Assembly: GCA_002104895.1 (NCBI GenBank)
Contig: MCFG01000001.1
Coordinates: 305,001-350,000, forward strand
Direction: 5' to 3'
Source: Anaeromyces robustus
Lineage: Eukaryota; Neocallimastigomycota; Neocallimastigomycetes; Neocallimastigales; Neocallimastigaceae
DNA length: 45,000 nucleotides
A program made the translations under genes and the position numbers. Positions within the stretch are counted from its first letter, which is position 1. Each line of letters starts with the position of its first letter. A model generated the notes under the pieces. It saw nothing but the letters and a program-made list of their open reading frames with translations, searched no databases and had not been told where the DNA came from. Below are positions 25,325-34,666 of this stretch, in pieces.

Positions 25325-25801
25325 AATTAATTAATTAATTATAATAAAAAAAAAAAATTTTTTTTTTTTATTTTCAAAAATTCAAAAAATTATTCAAATA
25401 ATTCATGAAATAAAAAAAAAAAAAAAAAAAAAAAAAACATAGTATATATTTATAAAAAAAAACATATTTATATAAAAAATTAAAATATAATATATAATAT
25501 ATATAGAAGTAAAAAAAAAATGGTTAATAAAATATTATTTAAATATTTTTTTTTTTCAAAATTAATTAAGTTAAAATAATTTATTAATATAATAAATATA
25601 AATAAGAAATAATAAATAAAATAAAACAAATATAAGAATTAATAATAACATTAAAAAAAAAAAATTATTTAATTTCTATTTTATTTTATTTTATTTTATT
25701 TTTCTTTTTTTTCTTTTTTATCTGAACATTTTTATTTTAGTATTCTTTTTATTTTTAAGCATATAATTAAAGTATTATATAATTTTTTTTTAATTTCTTT
25801 A

Positions 25802-25941
25802 AAAATAAAATAAAATAAAACATATTTACTTATTAATATTTATTTATTTAAAATCAGTAAAAATAAAATAAAAAAAAAAAAACATATTTAATTATTAATA
25901 TTTATTTATTGAAAATCAGTAAACATAAAATAAAATAAACC
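25802..25941. repeat. Direct duplication of about 65 bp
   Basis: The block CATATTTA.TTATTAATATTTATTTATT..AAATCAGTAAA occurs twice in tandem (about 25821-25865 and 25883-25926), each flanked by AAATAAAATAAA words. Confidence 0.88.
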
Positions 25942-25993
25942 ATACATATATTTTAAAATAACAATGAAAAATTTATATTATATAAAAATGAAA

Positions 25994-26315
25994 ATTTGTT
26001 TTCTTTGTTTTTTACTATTTCAAAAATTGTATTTTTTTTTTTTTTGCTTTACTATTTCAAAAATTGTATTTTTTTTTTTTTTTGCTTTACTATTTCAAAA
26101 ATTGTATTTTTTTTTTTTTTTTTGCTTTACTATTTCAAAAAATGTATTTTTTTTTTTTTTTTTTGTTTTTTACTATTTCAAAAATTGTATTTTATGTTTT
26201 CTTTGTTTTTTACTATTTCAAAAATTGTATTTTATGTTTTCTTTATTTTTTACTATTTCAAAAATTGCATTTTTTTTTTTTTTTTTTTTGCTTTTTACTA
26301 TTTCAAAAATTGACA
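25994..26315. repeat. Tandem array: eight copies of a 'TTTACTATTTCAAAAATTG' unit with T-run spacers
   Basis: The core TTTACTATTTCAAAAATTG occurs eight times between 26011 and 26310 with one or two changes per copy. Cores are separated by T runs of varying length or by TATTTTATGTTTTCTTTG, so the period drifts between about 38 and 57 bp. The same Phe-rich ORF appears in three frames because of the T runs; I regard none as a gene. Confidence 0.92.
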
Positions 26316-26886
26316 TTTTTTTTATTTTTTATATATTTATCGAATGGAGAGTATCGAAAAAAAAAGTATCATAAAATATTGGTATTATTATATACTATAT
26401 AACTTTTAATGTTGATATTATATTTTAGTTTGATTAATTTTGGAATACATTTTTTTTTAAAATATTATTATACAAAGGTATTTTTATCTTTAAAGATAAT
26501 TAAATAATTATTATTTTTAAATATTAATGCAGATATTACTATGTTTTATAATATTACATGTATCATTTAAATTTATAATTCTTAATCATAAATAAAAATA
26601 AGGAAGTGTATTTTTTTAGTCTATAGGAAAAAAAAAATTTTTTTTTGAAACATTGAACAGAAATAAACCTTTTAAAATAATAAAATATATTATTATTATT
26701 ATTTTTTTTTATAATTTGACATATAATAAATAAAACTATCATAATAAAATATAAATATTACAAAAAGTTTTCTTATCTAGAAATTAAAATATGTTTTATT
26801 GTTATATAGTAATAATCAGGTCATTTTTATAAATAAAAAAAAAAAAAAAAAAAAACTTATTTCACTTGATATGGCTTTCAATAATA

Positions 26887-27180
26887 TTTGATATGATAAA
26901 TAATTAAAATAAATTAAAGTATACCATAAATGTATTATTAAAAAGTAAAATAAAAATAAACCAAAAATGAAAAGAAACGAAATGAAAGGATTATGGTATT
27001 TGATATGATGAATAATTAAAATAAATTAAAGGATAGAATATAGAATATTTAATGGACAAAAAAAAAAAAATAAAATTAAATAAAGTATACAATAAATGTA
27101 TTATTAAAAAGTTAAATAAAAATAAACCAAAAATGAAGAAAAGAAAAGAAAAGAAACGAAATGAAATGAAAAGATTATGG
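26887..27180. repeat. Imperfect tandem duplication, second copy with extra sequence
   Basis: The segment starting TTGATATGATAAATAATTAA at 26887 and ending in GAAACGAAATGAAA..ATTATGG recurs from about 26999 to 27180. Shared words are TAAATGTATTATTAAAAAGT, AAATAAACCAAAAATGA and AAGAAACGAAATGAAA. The second copy carries about 60-70 bp more. Confidence 0.87.
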
Positions 27181-27266
27181 TTTTTCGTTTCTTTTTATTT
27201 TTTTTTTTAATAAAAAGAAAAAATATTTTGAATGTTATTTTTTTGATATTTTAATAACCTTATTAT

Positions 27267-27525
27267 TTTTGTTAAATATAGAAAAATATCAACAAAGTAT
27301 AAACATACATATACTATAATTTAGTTAAATATGGAAAATATCAATGAGGTATACATATATATAATACAATTTAGTTAAATATAGAAAAATATTAACGAAA
27401 TATACATATATATATTATAATTTGCTTAAATAAAGAAAAATATCAGCGAAGTATACCTATATATACTATAATATAGTTAAATAAGGAAAATATTAATAAG
27501 GCATATATATATGTATATATACTAT
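27267..27525. repeat. Degenerate minisatellite, five copies of a 50-53-bp unit
   Basis: The word GTTAAATATAGAAAAATAT (with changes) starts at about 27271, 27324, 27374, 27424 and 27476; each copy continues CAACGAAGTATACATATATA-like. Copies have diverged by several bases, so the array is not young. Confidence 0.9.
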
Positions 27526-27562
27526 ATATGAATATTATTTAATATTAATATAATATTTAAGT

Positions 27563-27888
27563 TGTACATAATTTATTTTTCTCAAAAGAAAAAAAAAAAT
27601 ACAATAATGAAAATTAAATTTCATTTAAATGTTAATTAGAAAATCTTTATATATTTTATTCATTTCATGCTTATTTTATATTTTATATTTTATATCTTAT
27701 ATATAATTTTAATAATAATTATGTGTATAATTTATTTTTCTCAAAAGAAAAAAAAAAAAAAAACAATAATGAAATTTATATTTCATTTCAATGTTAAATA
27801 GAAAATCTTTATATATATTCTATTCATTTTATGCTTATTTTATATTTTATATTTTATATTTTATATATAATTTTAATAATAATTATAG
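27563..27888. repeat. Tandem duplication of about 160 bp
   Basis: Copy one (about 27563-27721) and copy two (about 27723-27888) share ATAATTTATTTTTCTCAAAA, an A run, CAATAATGAAA, TAGAAAATCTTTATATAT, TTTATGCTTATTTTATATTT and an AATTTTAATAATAATTAT end. They differ by a few substitutions and A-run length, so this is a fairly recent duplication. Confidence 0.92.
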
Positions 27889-28046
27889 AAAAAAAAAAAA
27901 ACTAAAATAATTAAGAAAAAAATAAATATAAAAGTTTAAGCTACATATAAGGAATGCCAACATATTGTGAATCATATTTTTATGTTAAAAGAAAAACATT
28001 CATTTCTTTCGAATATGTTCAATTAAAAATAAGAATTAAATACTTC

Positions 28047-28083
28047 TTTAGTAATGTAATAATAGAATTATTACATTACTAAA
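28047..28083. repeat. Perfect hairpin, 17-bp stem and 3-nt loop
   Basis: TTTAGTAATGTAATAAT (28047-28063) is the exact complement of 28067-28083 around the loop AGA. It contains G/C pairs, so it is not just A/T chance symmetry. No coding sequence adjoins it. Confidence 0.9.
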
Positions 28084-30048
28084 ATTCATACTTTTAAAAT
28101 ACATTTTATAATTTTATTTTCAATTATAAAAATAATTTATATAATATAAAATTAAAAGAAATAATAATTTTTTATATATTGAACTGATTTTTATATATTT
28201 TACTTTTCTTTATTTAAAAAAAGAATGAAATAATAGTAATAATATTTAATCATATTACCTTTTTAAATTTTCATTAAAAAAAAAATTACATTTATAATTT
28301 TATATAATTTATAAGAAAAGAAAGATAAATTATAATTTTAAATATAATTCATTTTAATATCATAATTATTAAATATTTACTTTTATCATTTGTATTACTA
28401 TTATTATAATTTTAAAAAAAATACTTCATTTTGAATTTAGTTTTTTATTTTTTTTTTAATTGAATAATTTAATACTTACTATAATACATAATATTTATTT
28501 TTTTTTATATCAAATATAATATTTTATAATTTTACTAAATTAATATAAATTAATATATTACTGAATCATTTTCTAATTTATGTTTTAAATATACATATTA
28601 AAAAAAAATTTTTTTTTTATATTTTTATATATTATTATTATTTGTTTTTTATTTATTCATTTATTATTCCTTTTAAATAAATAAATATAATTATCATTGT
28701 ATAGTATATTGTATAATATTTTTAATTTAAATTTAATATAGTGTGTATATATAGTTAGTTAAGCAGTATAGAAGTTTTATTAATATTATATATATATATT
28801 TGGTTATATTTTATTTAATAGACATAATAATTAAAAATGATTTATGTCTATTTTATTTTTATTTTTAAGTTATTCATATTTGAACATAAAATAAAAAAAA
28901 TAAAAAAAAAAAACAAAAAAAAAAACTAATATTTATTAATATGAATTTCTGTAAAATTAAGAAGTTTTTCCGTTAATTATTTTATTAAAAAAAAGGGCTT
29001 TGACAATATTATAAAAAAAATAAATCTTCGATATTTTTTTTTTAAAAAAAAAAAACTTTAAAGAAAAATCAATAATTGGATAAGTAATTATTATTAATGT
29101 TTTTTTTTCTTTTTTTTTATAATATTATTATCATAATATTAATAATTATTCCAATTATTAATATTCATTTTAGTTTTAAACACAGCTTTTTTTTTTTAAC
29201 ATTCAATTATTGGTTGATTTCTTTTTTTTTTTTTTTTTTTTTTATAATTAAAAAAAAAATTTAAAATTTAATTAATTTTTAATAGATTAAAATAAAAATC
29301 AATATATTATTCAATATATTTCAATTAATTTTTATATATTAATAAAAATGTTCAAATTTCAAAAAAAATTTTAAAAATAAAAAAAAAAAAATTAAAATTT
29401 AAAGATTGACATTTTTTTTTGAAAAAAACAAGAAAAACAAAAAAACAAAAACAAAAACTGATGTTAAGAAATGAAATAGAGGTGAAGTAAAAAAAAAAAA
29501 TAAAGTTAATAAAGTTGTTAATGAAAAAAAAATAAAACTTTATTATATACAATATTCTATGTAATAATATTATTATAATTTAGTATCATTTGGATATAAT
29601 ATATAATATTAAACAATATTTATAATAATTTTTTTTTCTTCCAAATAATTTATTTGATAATTACTATAATGACATTATAAATAATTATAAATATAATAAT
29701 AAAATTTGTATTTTATCTGTTATTTTATTTATTTATTTATTTATTATTTATTTATTCATTTATTTATAATAATTGTGATTCTGTTTAAATTAGTTTTTTT
29801 TTTGTTTATATTAAATTTTTTTATTTTATTTTGTTCCATAAATTTTGATTGCTTTAAAAAAAAAACTTTTTTTTTTTTTTTTTTTTACAATCTCTAAATT
29901 TGAATAGAATAGAAAAAAACATGTTAATTTAATTACTAATAATTAATTATATACAAATTTTAATTTTTAATTATGTAATATTATTAATTCTTAATTCTTA
30001 ATTATTAATTGTTAATTCTTTTTTTATTTTAAATAAAAATGCACTAAA

Positions 30049-30098
30049 TTATAAACCCTTTGTATTGAATATTAATATTCAATACAAAAGGTTTATAA
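30049..30098. repeat. 50-bp near-perfect palindrome without loop
   Basis: The arms are 25 bp with a single mismatch (30058 against 30089), centred between 30073 and 30074. The left arm includes AAACCCTTTGTATTGAATAT and the right arm ATATTCAATACAAAAGGTTT. It contains five G/C pairs and is far longer than other symmetric stretches in the window. Intergenic, 1.5 kb before the TEF1 promoter. Confidence 0.95.
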
Positions 30099-31512
30099 CT
30101 TATATTTTTTATTATTCTTAACCATAAAAAAAGTTTATCTAATATCTTACTTTAATATTTATTATTTGAACCACTAATTTTTAATGGGTTAAAAAAATTA
30201 TATTCATAATTTGAGATAAAGCGTAATAATTTTAATAATTCTAATTCTTTTTTTAATATTTTTTTTCTATTTTATTTTATTTTTGTTACATCAAAATTAA
30301 AATAATAATAATACTAAATTATAATAAATTATTATAAAATTATATTTTTATTTTATATTTGCATTTTTTTTATGTATTTTTTTTTACCCATCAATTAAAA
30401 CAATATTAAAAAACTGACCCCACAAAAAATTATTTTTTCTTCATTTAAAAAACAATAATTATTATAATAAAGAAAAATTGAAAAATGACCTATTATTGTA
30501 TATACTAAAATATATATATTTTTTTAATTATTTCGACCATATTCTTTAAGAATATTTATTAATAATTAATATTAAGAGTTTTTCTTTTTTGAATAATTTT
30601 TATATTTTTATATTTTTCTTAAAATAAAAATATAGGAAAAGCTTAAAAAGTGCTTTTTTTTTTTTTTTTTTTACAATTAAAAAAGTGTAAAATCTCTAAC
30701 TCTTGTTACATTTTTTGTGATTATGTAAATACATTTTTGTTACTTAATTTATTTTTGTTAATACATTAATCCACGCAGTTTATTGGAGAAATACAATACA
30801 ATATTTAAAAAATAATCCTATTTTTTCTTTTTTTCCTTTTTTTTTTTTTTTTTTAATTTAAATATATATAAATTATAAAGATGTTTTATATTTAAAATAA
30901 AAATGGAAATTATAAACAATTATTTATTTATTTATAATTTAGTGTATTTATTTATATTTATATTAATAAATAAATAATAATTAGTAAATAATAAATATTT
31001 TTAATATTATTTAACTAAATATCAAGTTATTTATTCAAATTTTATATATAATATTAATATATAATAATTTTATTAAATTTATATGGCTAATAGTCTTTTT
31101 TATATTGAATTGATTTTATTGATTTATAAAAATACAAAAGATTTATTTTATATATATTAAATTTAATGGATAAGTATATTAATATATGATTATTGAATTG
31201 ATTTAAATATAATCATTATTTATTTTAAACGATTGGTTAATTTTTTATTTACTATAAAAAATAATTAATCGAAATTTTGTAAAAAAAAAAAAAAAAAAAA
31301 AAATAAAAATTTAATAAATTATTCAATTCAAATTACAATAAATTGTAATATATAGCAATTAAATTAAAAGTAAAATTTATATATGGATATGTATACTACA
31401 TTGAAAATAATGCTTAAATTAAAAAATTTTAATCCAATAGAGAAATAATATTTTTTTATTGTAAAAATTTTAATATCCAATCATCTATTTTTATATCAAA
31501 GCCATTATTTTT

Positions 31513-31523
31513 TATATATAAAG
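31513..31523 (+). promoter_or_regulatory. Probable TATA box of TEF1
   Basis: TATATATAAAG lies about 30 bp before a C/T-rich start-site candidate (CACTTCATCAC, about 31550-31560) and 77 bp before the 5' splice site of the leader intron. In such AT-rich DNA a TATA match alone is weak; its place before the leader exon makes it plausible. Confidence 0.5.
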
Positions 31524-31599
31524 AAAGTGTTTCGTTCTAAAAATTTTTTTCACTTCATCACAAATTTTTAATTACATTTTTAATAAAAATATAAATAAG

Positions 31600-32121
31600 G
31601 TAAGTCTTAAAAAGAGAAAAGTAAAGAAAAAGAAATTTAAGAAGAAAAGTCAAGAAAAAAAAAATATGATTAATGATAAAATGAAGGAATTTAAAATAAT
31701 CGAAAAATAAGAATAAGTTCAATTGAAAGAGTGAATATATTAAGAAGAAATAAAAAATAAGGAATAATTGAGGAAGTAAACAATAAAAAAGAAATGAAGG
31801 ATAATAAGATTATTTAAAAATAGTGGAATATTTGAAGGAAAAATCAAGAAAAAGTAAAAAGCAAATAAGAGTTTGAAGAAATAATCTTTTAGGAAAAATA
31901 GATTGAATAGATTAGTTGAAAATTATTAGTTTTAAAAATATTTAAGATTAATAAAAAATTTTAAAAAAAAAATAAAGGAAGACATTACAATAAATATAAT
32001 AGAAAAAAAAGAACATAAATAATAAAAATAATATATGATAATATGTGATAATATATGATATTTAGATAAAGAGATAAGATTATTAATTTATTTATTCTAA
32101 ATAATAAAATATATTATATAG
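31600..32121 (+). other. Probable 5'UTR intron of TEF1 (522 bp)
   Basis: AAG|GTAAGT at 31598-31605 is a consensus donor, and TATATAG ending at 32121 is an acceptor one base before the ATG at 32123. Between them the top strand is strongly purine-rich (AAGAAAAAG, GAAGGAT and AAGAGAAAAG words up to about 31990), unlike other introns here. Leader introns are common in EF-1-alpha genes of animals, plants and some fungi. Splicing itself is inferred. Confidence 0.65.
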
Positions 32122-32122
32122 A

Positions 32123-33481
32123 ATGGGTAAGGAAAAGACTCACGTTAACGTTGTCGTTATTGGTCACGTCGATTCTGGTAAGTCTACCACTACCGGTCAC
32201 TTAATTTACAAGTGCGGTGGTATCGATAAACGTACCATTGAAAAATTCGAAAAGGAATCTGCTGATCTTGGTAAGGGTTCCTTCAAGTACGCCTGGGTTC
32301 TTGATAAACTTAAGGCTGAACGTGAAAGAGGTATTACCATTGATATTGCCCTCTGGAAGTTCGAAACTCCAAAGTACTACGTTACTGTTATTGATGCCCC
32401 AGGTCACCGTGACTTCATCAAGAACATGATTACTGGTACTTCCCAAGCCGATTGTGCCATTCTTATTATTGCTGCCGGTACTGGTGAATTCGAAGCTGGT
32501 ATTTCCAAGGATGGTCAAACTCGTGAACACGCTCTTCTTGCATACACTCTTGGTGTCAAACAACTTATTGTTGCTGTCAACAAGATGGATACTGCTAAGT
32601 GGTCCGAAGCTCGTTTCAAGGAAATTGTCAAGGAAGTTTCCAACTTCATTAAGAAGACTGGTTACAACCCAAAGACTGTTCCATTCGTCCCAATTTCCGG
32701 ATGGCACGGTGATAACATGATTGAAGCCACCACTAACATGCCATGGTACAAGGGTTGGAGCAAGGAAACCAAGTCTGGTTCCTACACTGGTAAGACTCTT
32801 TTAGAAGCTATTGACTCTATTGAACCACCAGCTCGTCCAGTCGATAAGCCACTTCGTCTTCCACTTCAAGATGTCTACAAGATCGGTGGTATTGGTACTG
32901 TCCCAGTCGGTCGTGTTGAAACTGGTACTATTAAGCCAGGTATGGTTGTTACTTTCGCCCCAACTGGTGTCACCACTGAAGTTAAGTCTGTTGAAATGCA
33001 CCACGAATCCCTTGCCGAAGGTGTTCCAGGTGATAACGTCGGTTTCAACGTTAAGAACGTTTCCGTTAAGGAAATCCGTCGTGGTAACGTCTGTTCTGAC
33101 TCCAAGAGAGACCCAGCTAAGGAATCCGCTTCCTTCGTTGCCCAAGTTATTGTCATTAACCACCCAGGTCAAATTTCTGCTGGTTACTCTCCAGTTCTTG
33201 ATTGTCACACTGCTCACATTGCCTGTAGATTCGCTGAACTCCAAAAGAAGATGGACCGTCGTTCTGGTAAGACTCTTGAAGAAAATCCAAAGTTCATCAA
33301 GTCTGGTGATGCTGCTATGGTTAAGTTAATTCCATCCAAGCCACTCTGTGTCGAAACCTTCGTCGAATACCCACCACTCGGTCGTTTCGCCGTTCGTGAT
33401 ATGAGACAAACTGTTGCTGTCGGTGTTATCAAGTCTGTTGAAAAGGTCGACAAGGCTGCTGCCGCTGGTAAGAAGAAGTAA
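32123..33481 (+). CDS. TEF1: Translation elongation factor 1-alpha, 452 aa
   Basis: eEF1A is the GTPase that delivers aminoacyl-tRNA to the ribosomal A site. The intron-free ORF is full length, with GTP-binding motifs GHVDSGKST (14-22), DAPGH (91-95) and NKMD (153-156), then beta-barrel domains 2 and 3 and the usual basic end AAAAGKKK. The insertion shared by animals and fungi is present ([20 protein letters not shown], about 211-230) and is the best taxonomic marker in the window. Codon use is sharply different from all neighbours: AAG over AAA, and many GTC, TCC, GCC, TAC and AAC. That is the expected signature of selection for very high expression, not of transfer. ORFs in other frames and on the minus strand inside it are shadows created by this composition. 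The upstream TATA box, leader intron and downstream AATAAA give a complete gene unit. Confidence 0.99.
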   Translation: MGKEKTHVNVVVIGHVDSGKSTTTGHLIYKCGGIDKRTIEKFEKESADLGKGSFKYAWVLDKLKAERERGITIDIALWKFETPKYYVTVIDAPGHRDFIKNMITGTSQADCAILIIAAGTGEFEAGISKDGQTREHALLAYTLGVKQLIVAVNKMDTAKWSEARFKEIVKEVSNFIKKTGYNPKTVPFVPISGWHGDNMIEATTNMPWYKGWSKETKSGSYTGKTLLEAIDSIEPPARPVDKPLRLPLQDVYKIGGIGTVPVGRVETGTIKPGMVVTFAPTGVTTEVKSVEMHHESLAEGVPGDNVGFNVKNVSVKEIRRGNVCSDSKRDPAKESASFVAQVIVINHPGQISAGYSPVLDCHTAHIACRFAELQKKMDRRSGKTLEENPKFIKSGDAAMVKLIPSKPLCVETFVEYPPLGRFAVRDMRQTVAVGVIKSVEKVDKAAAAGKKK

Positions 33482-33502
33482 ATTGCTTGAATATTTGCTG
33501 CG

Positions 33503-33508
33503 AATAAA
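33503..33508 (+). terminator. Poly(A) signal AATAAA of TEF1
   Basis: AATAAA sits 22 bp after the stop in a comparatively GC-rich leader TTGCTGCGAATAAATGAGC. The word is common in this DNA, so position is the main support. Confidence 0.45.
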
Positions 33509-33837
33509 TGAGCATATCAAAAAACCTTTTTTTTTTTAAAATATTTATTCAAACTATTTCAAATAATTGATCCATTTGAATATTTATATTTTTAATTTAA
33601 TAATTTAAAATACAATGAAATTTTCATGTAATAAAAAAGAAAATGTAATTAAATGAAATTAGAATTGCTATTAAATATAAAAATTAAAAAAAAAAAAAAA
33701 TAATGGAAAATGAAATGTATAAACTTAAATTAAAAAAAAAAATTTAATTAATTATTAAATAAAAAAAATAATAATTAATATAAAAAAAAAAAAGACATGT
33801 TTCTATGTGTAATACTTAATAACATTATTTTTTATTT

Positions 33838-33870
<33 letters not shown>

Positions 33871-33964
33871 GTTCTGTTTTATTTTGTTTTGTTTTTAGTT
33901 TTTACTTTCATATTGATTTGATTATAGTATAAAGGTCTCGTATGGCAATCTTTTTCGATGAGAT
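33509..33964. other. TEF1 downstream spacer
   Basis: No gene. Contains A and T homopolymers, including a T run at about 33840-33866, up to the point where LINE-like sequence begins. Confidence 0.6.
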
Positions 33965-34180
33965 GATGTATTAATTAGATGTTTTAATAAGTGTGGAAGG
34001 ACTTCAAACTGTATATTATCTCAAAGATAGTTAACAATGTTTCTACAACAAGAAAATGGACATGGGACAAAGGAAGAGTTCTACACAAAGATATTATAGA
34101 ATTCTATTGGGACAGAAGTAGGTAACATTATGCGCAATGATAATGTTAGTAATAAAAAGTACGACTTTTTATTACAATCC
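33965..34180 (+). pseudogene. Relic of a LINE related to the adjacent intact one (C-terminal part of the RT protein)
   Basis: Base composition rises abruptly at about 33930. The piece 33994-34122 reads IISKIVNNVSTTRKWTW..DIIEFYWDRS, matching intact-element residues from 1062 (IISKLVTIIPKMRKYTW..DILTFYWNRD). Before it, in another frame, RCFNK (33977-33991) matches KCFKR of the intact protein. After it, in a third frame, DNVSNKKYDFL matches DNHLELSRDYL with identical spacing. So the copy has at least two frameshifts and a stop (34123-34125), and only about 70 residues' worth remains. Divergence at the protein level shows it is not a recent copy of the neighbouring LINE but an older or separate family member, same orientation. 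Confidence 0.75.
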
Positions 34181-34666
34181 ATTTTTTTTTTTTTCTTTGA
34201 AATAATTACCTTACACTATTTATGTTATTTAGTTTATATTGCAGTTCTTTTTACAATTAAGTTTTTTATGTTTCTATCAATTCTACACTATTATTCTTAT
34301 ATACAGCACAATCAATACAACACAATAAATACTATACAATACAATTTTTTACATACCAACAATAAAAGTTTTTTTATTCACTAATACATCATTCACAACG
34401 TTAAATTATATATACAACTACACAGTTGAATCTCTTACTTTTTCTCTCAACAATATTTCTCAGTCATTTACTATAATTCTTTTCATTGCTAAGTTTTTTT
34501 TTATATACTTTTTTATTTTTTAATTATATATTAAAATCAAAAAAAAAAAAAAAAAAAATTTGCTATTTTCTATTATAATACATTTATATTTTTTTTATTT
34601 TATTATTTTTTTTTTTTTTTATTATTTTTTTTTTTTTTTTATATAGATTCTTACCAGCCTTATCAA

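Larger units (their letters stand above)
25325..31512. other. Long intergenic spacer upstream of TEF1, repeat-dense at its left end
   Basis: This 6.2 kb holds no gene I can support. The left third (25.8-27.9 kb) is a cluster of five different tandem repeats or duplications, listed separately. Further right are a 17-bp-stem hairpin (28047-28083), an imperfect inverted repeat around 29068-29220, and a 50-bp palindrome (30049-30098). ORFs such as 25964-26374, 29352-29552 (-) and 29706-29897 are Phe/Ile/Tyr-only translations. Confidence 0.7.

Noticed and set aside
23834-25437. SNG1-like gene as a processed retrocopy (no introns, 28-nt A run 80 bp after the stop)
   Set aside because: A runs of this size are common throughout the window, no target duplication is seen and no parent gene is known, so the evidence is insufficient.
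25964-26402. Overlapping Phe-rich ORFs of 105-136 codons in three frames
   Set aside because: They are translations of a T-run tandem array; the same peptide appears in every frame, which real selection would not produce.
32201-33244. Long antisense ORFs within TEF1 (168 and 147 codons)
   Set aside because: They arise from the strong codon bias of TEF1 and encode nothing recognisable.
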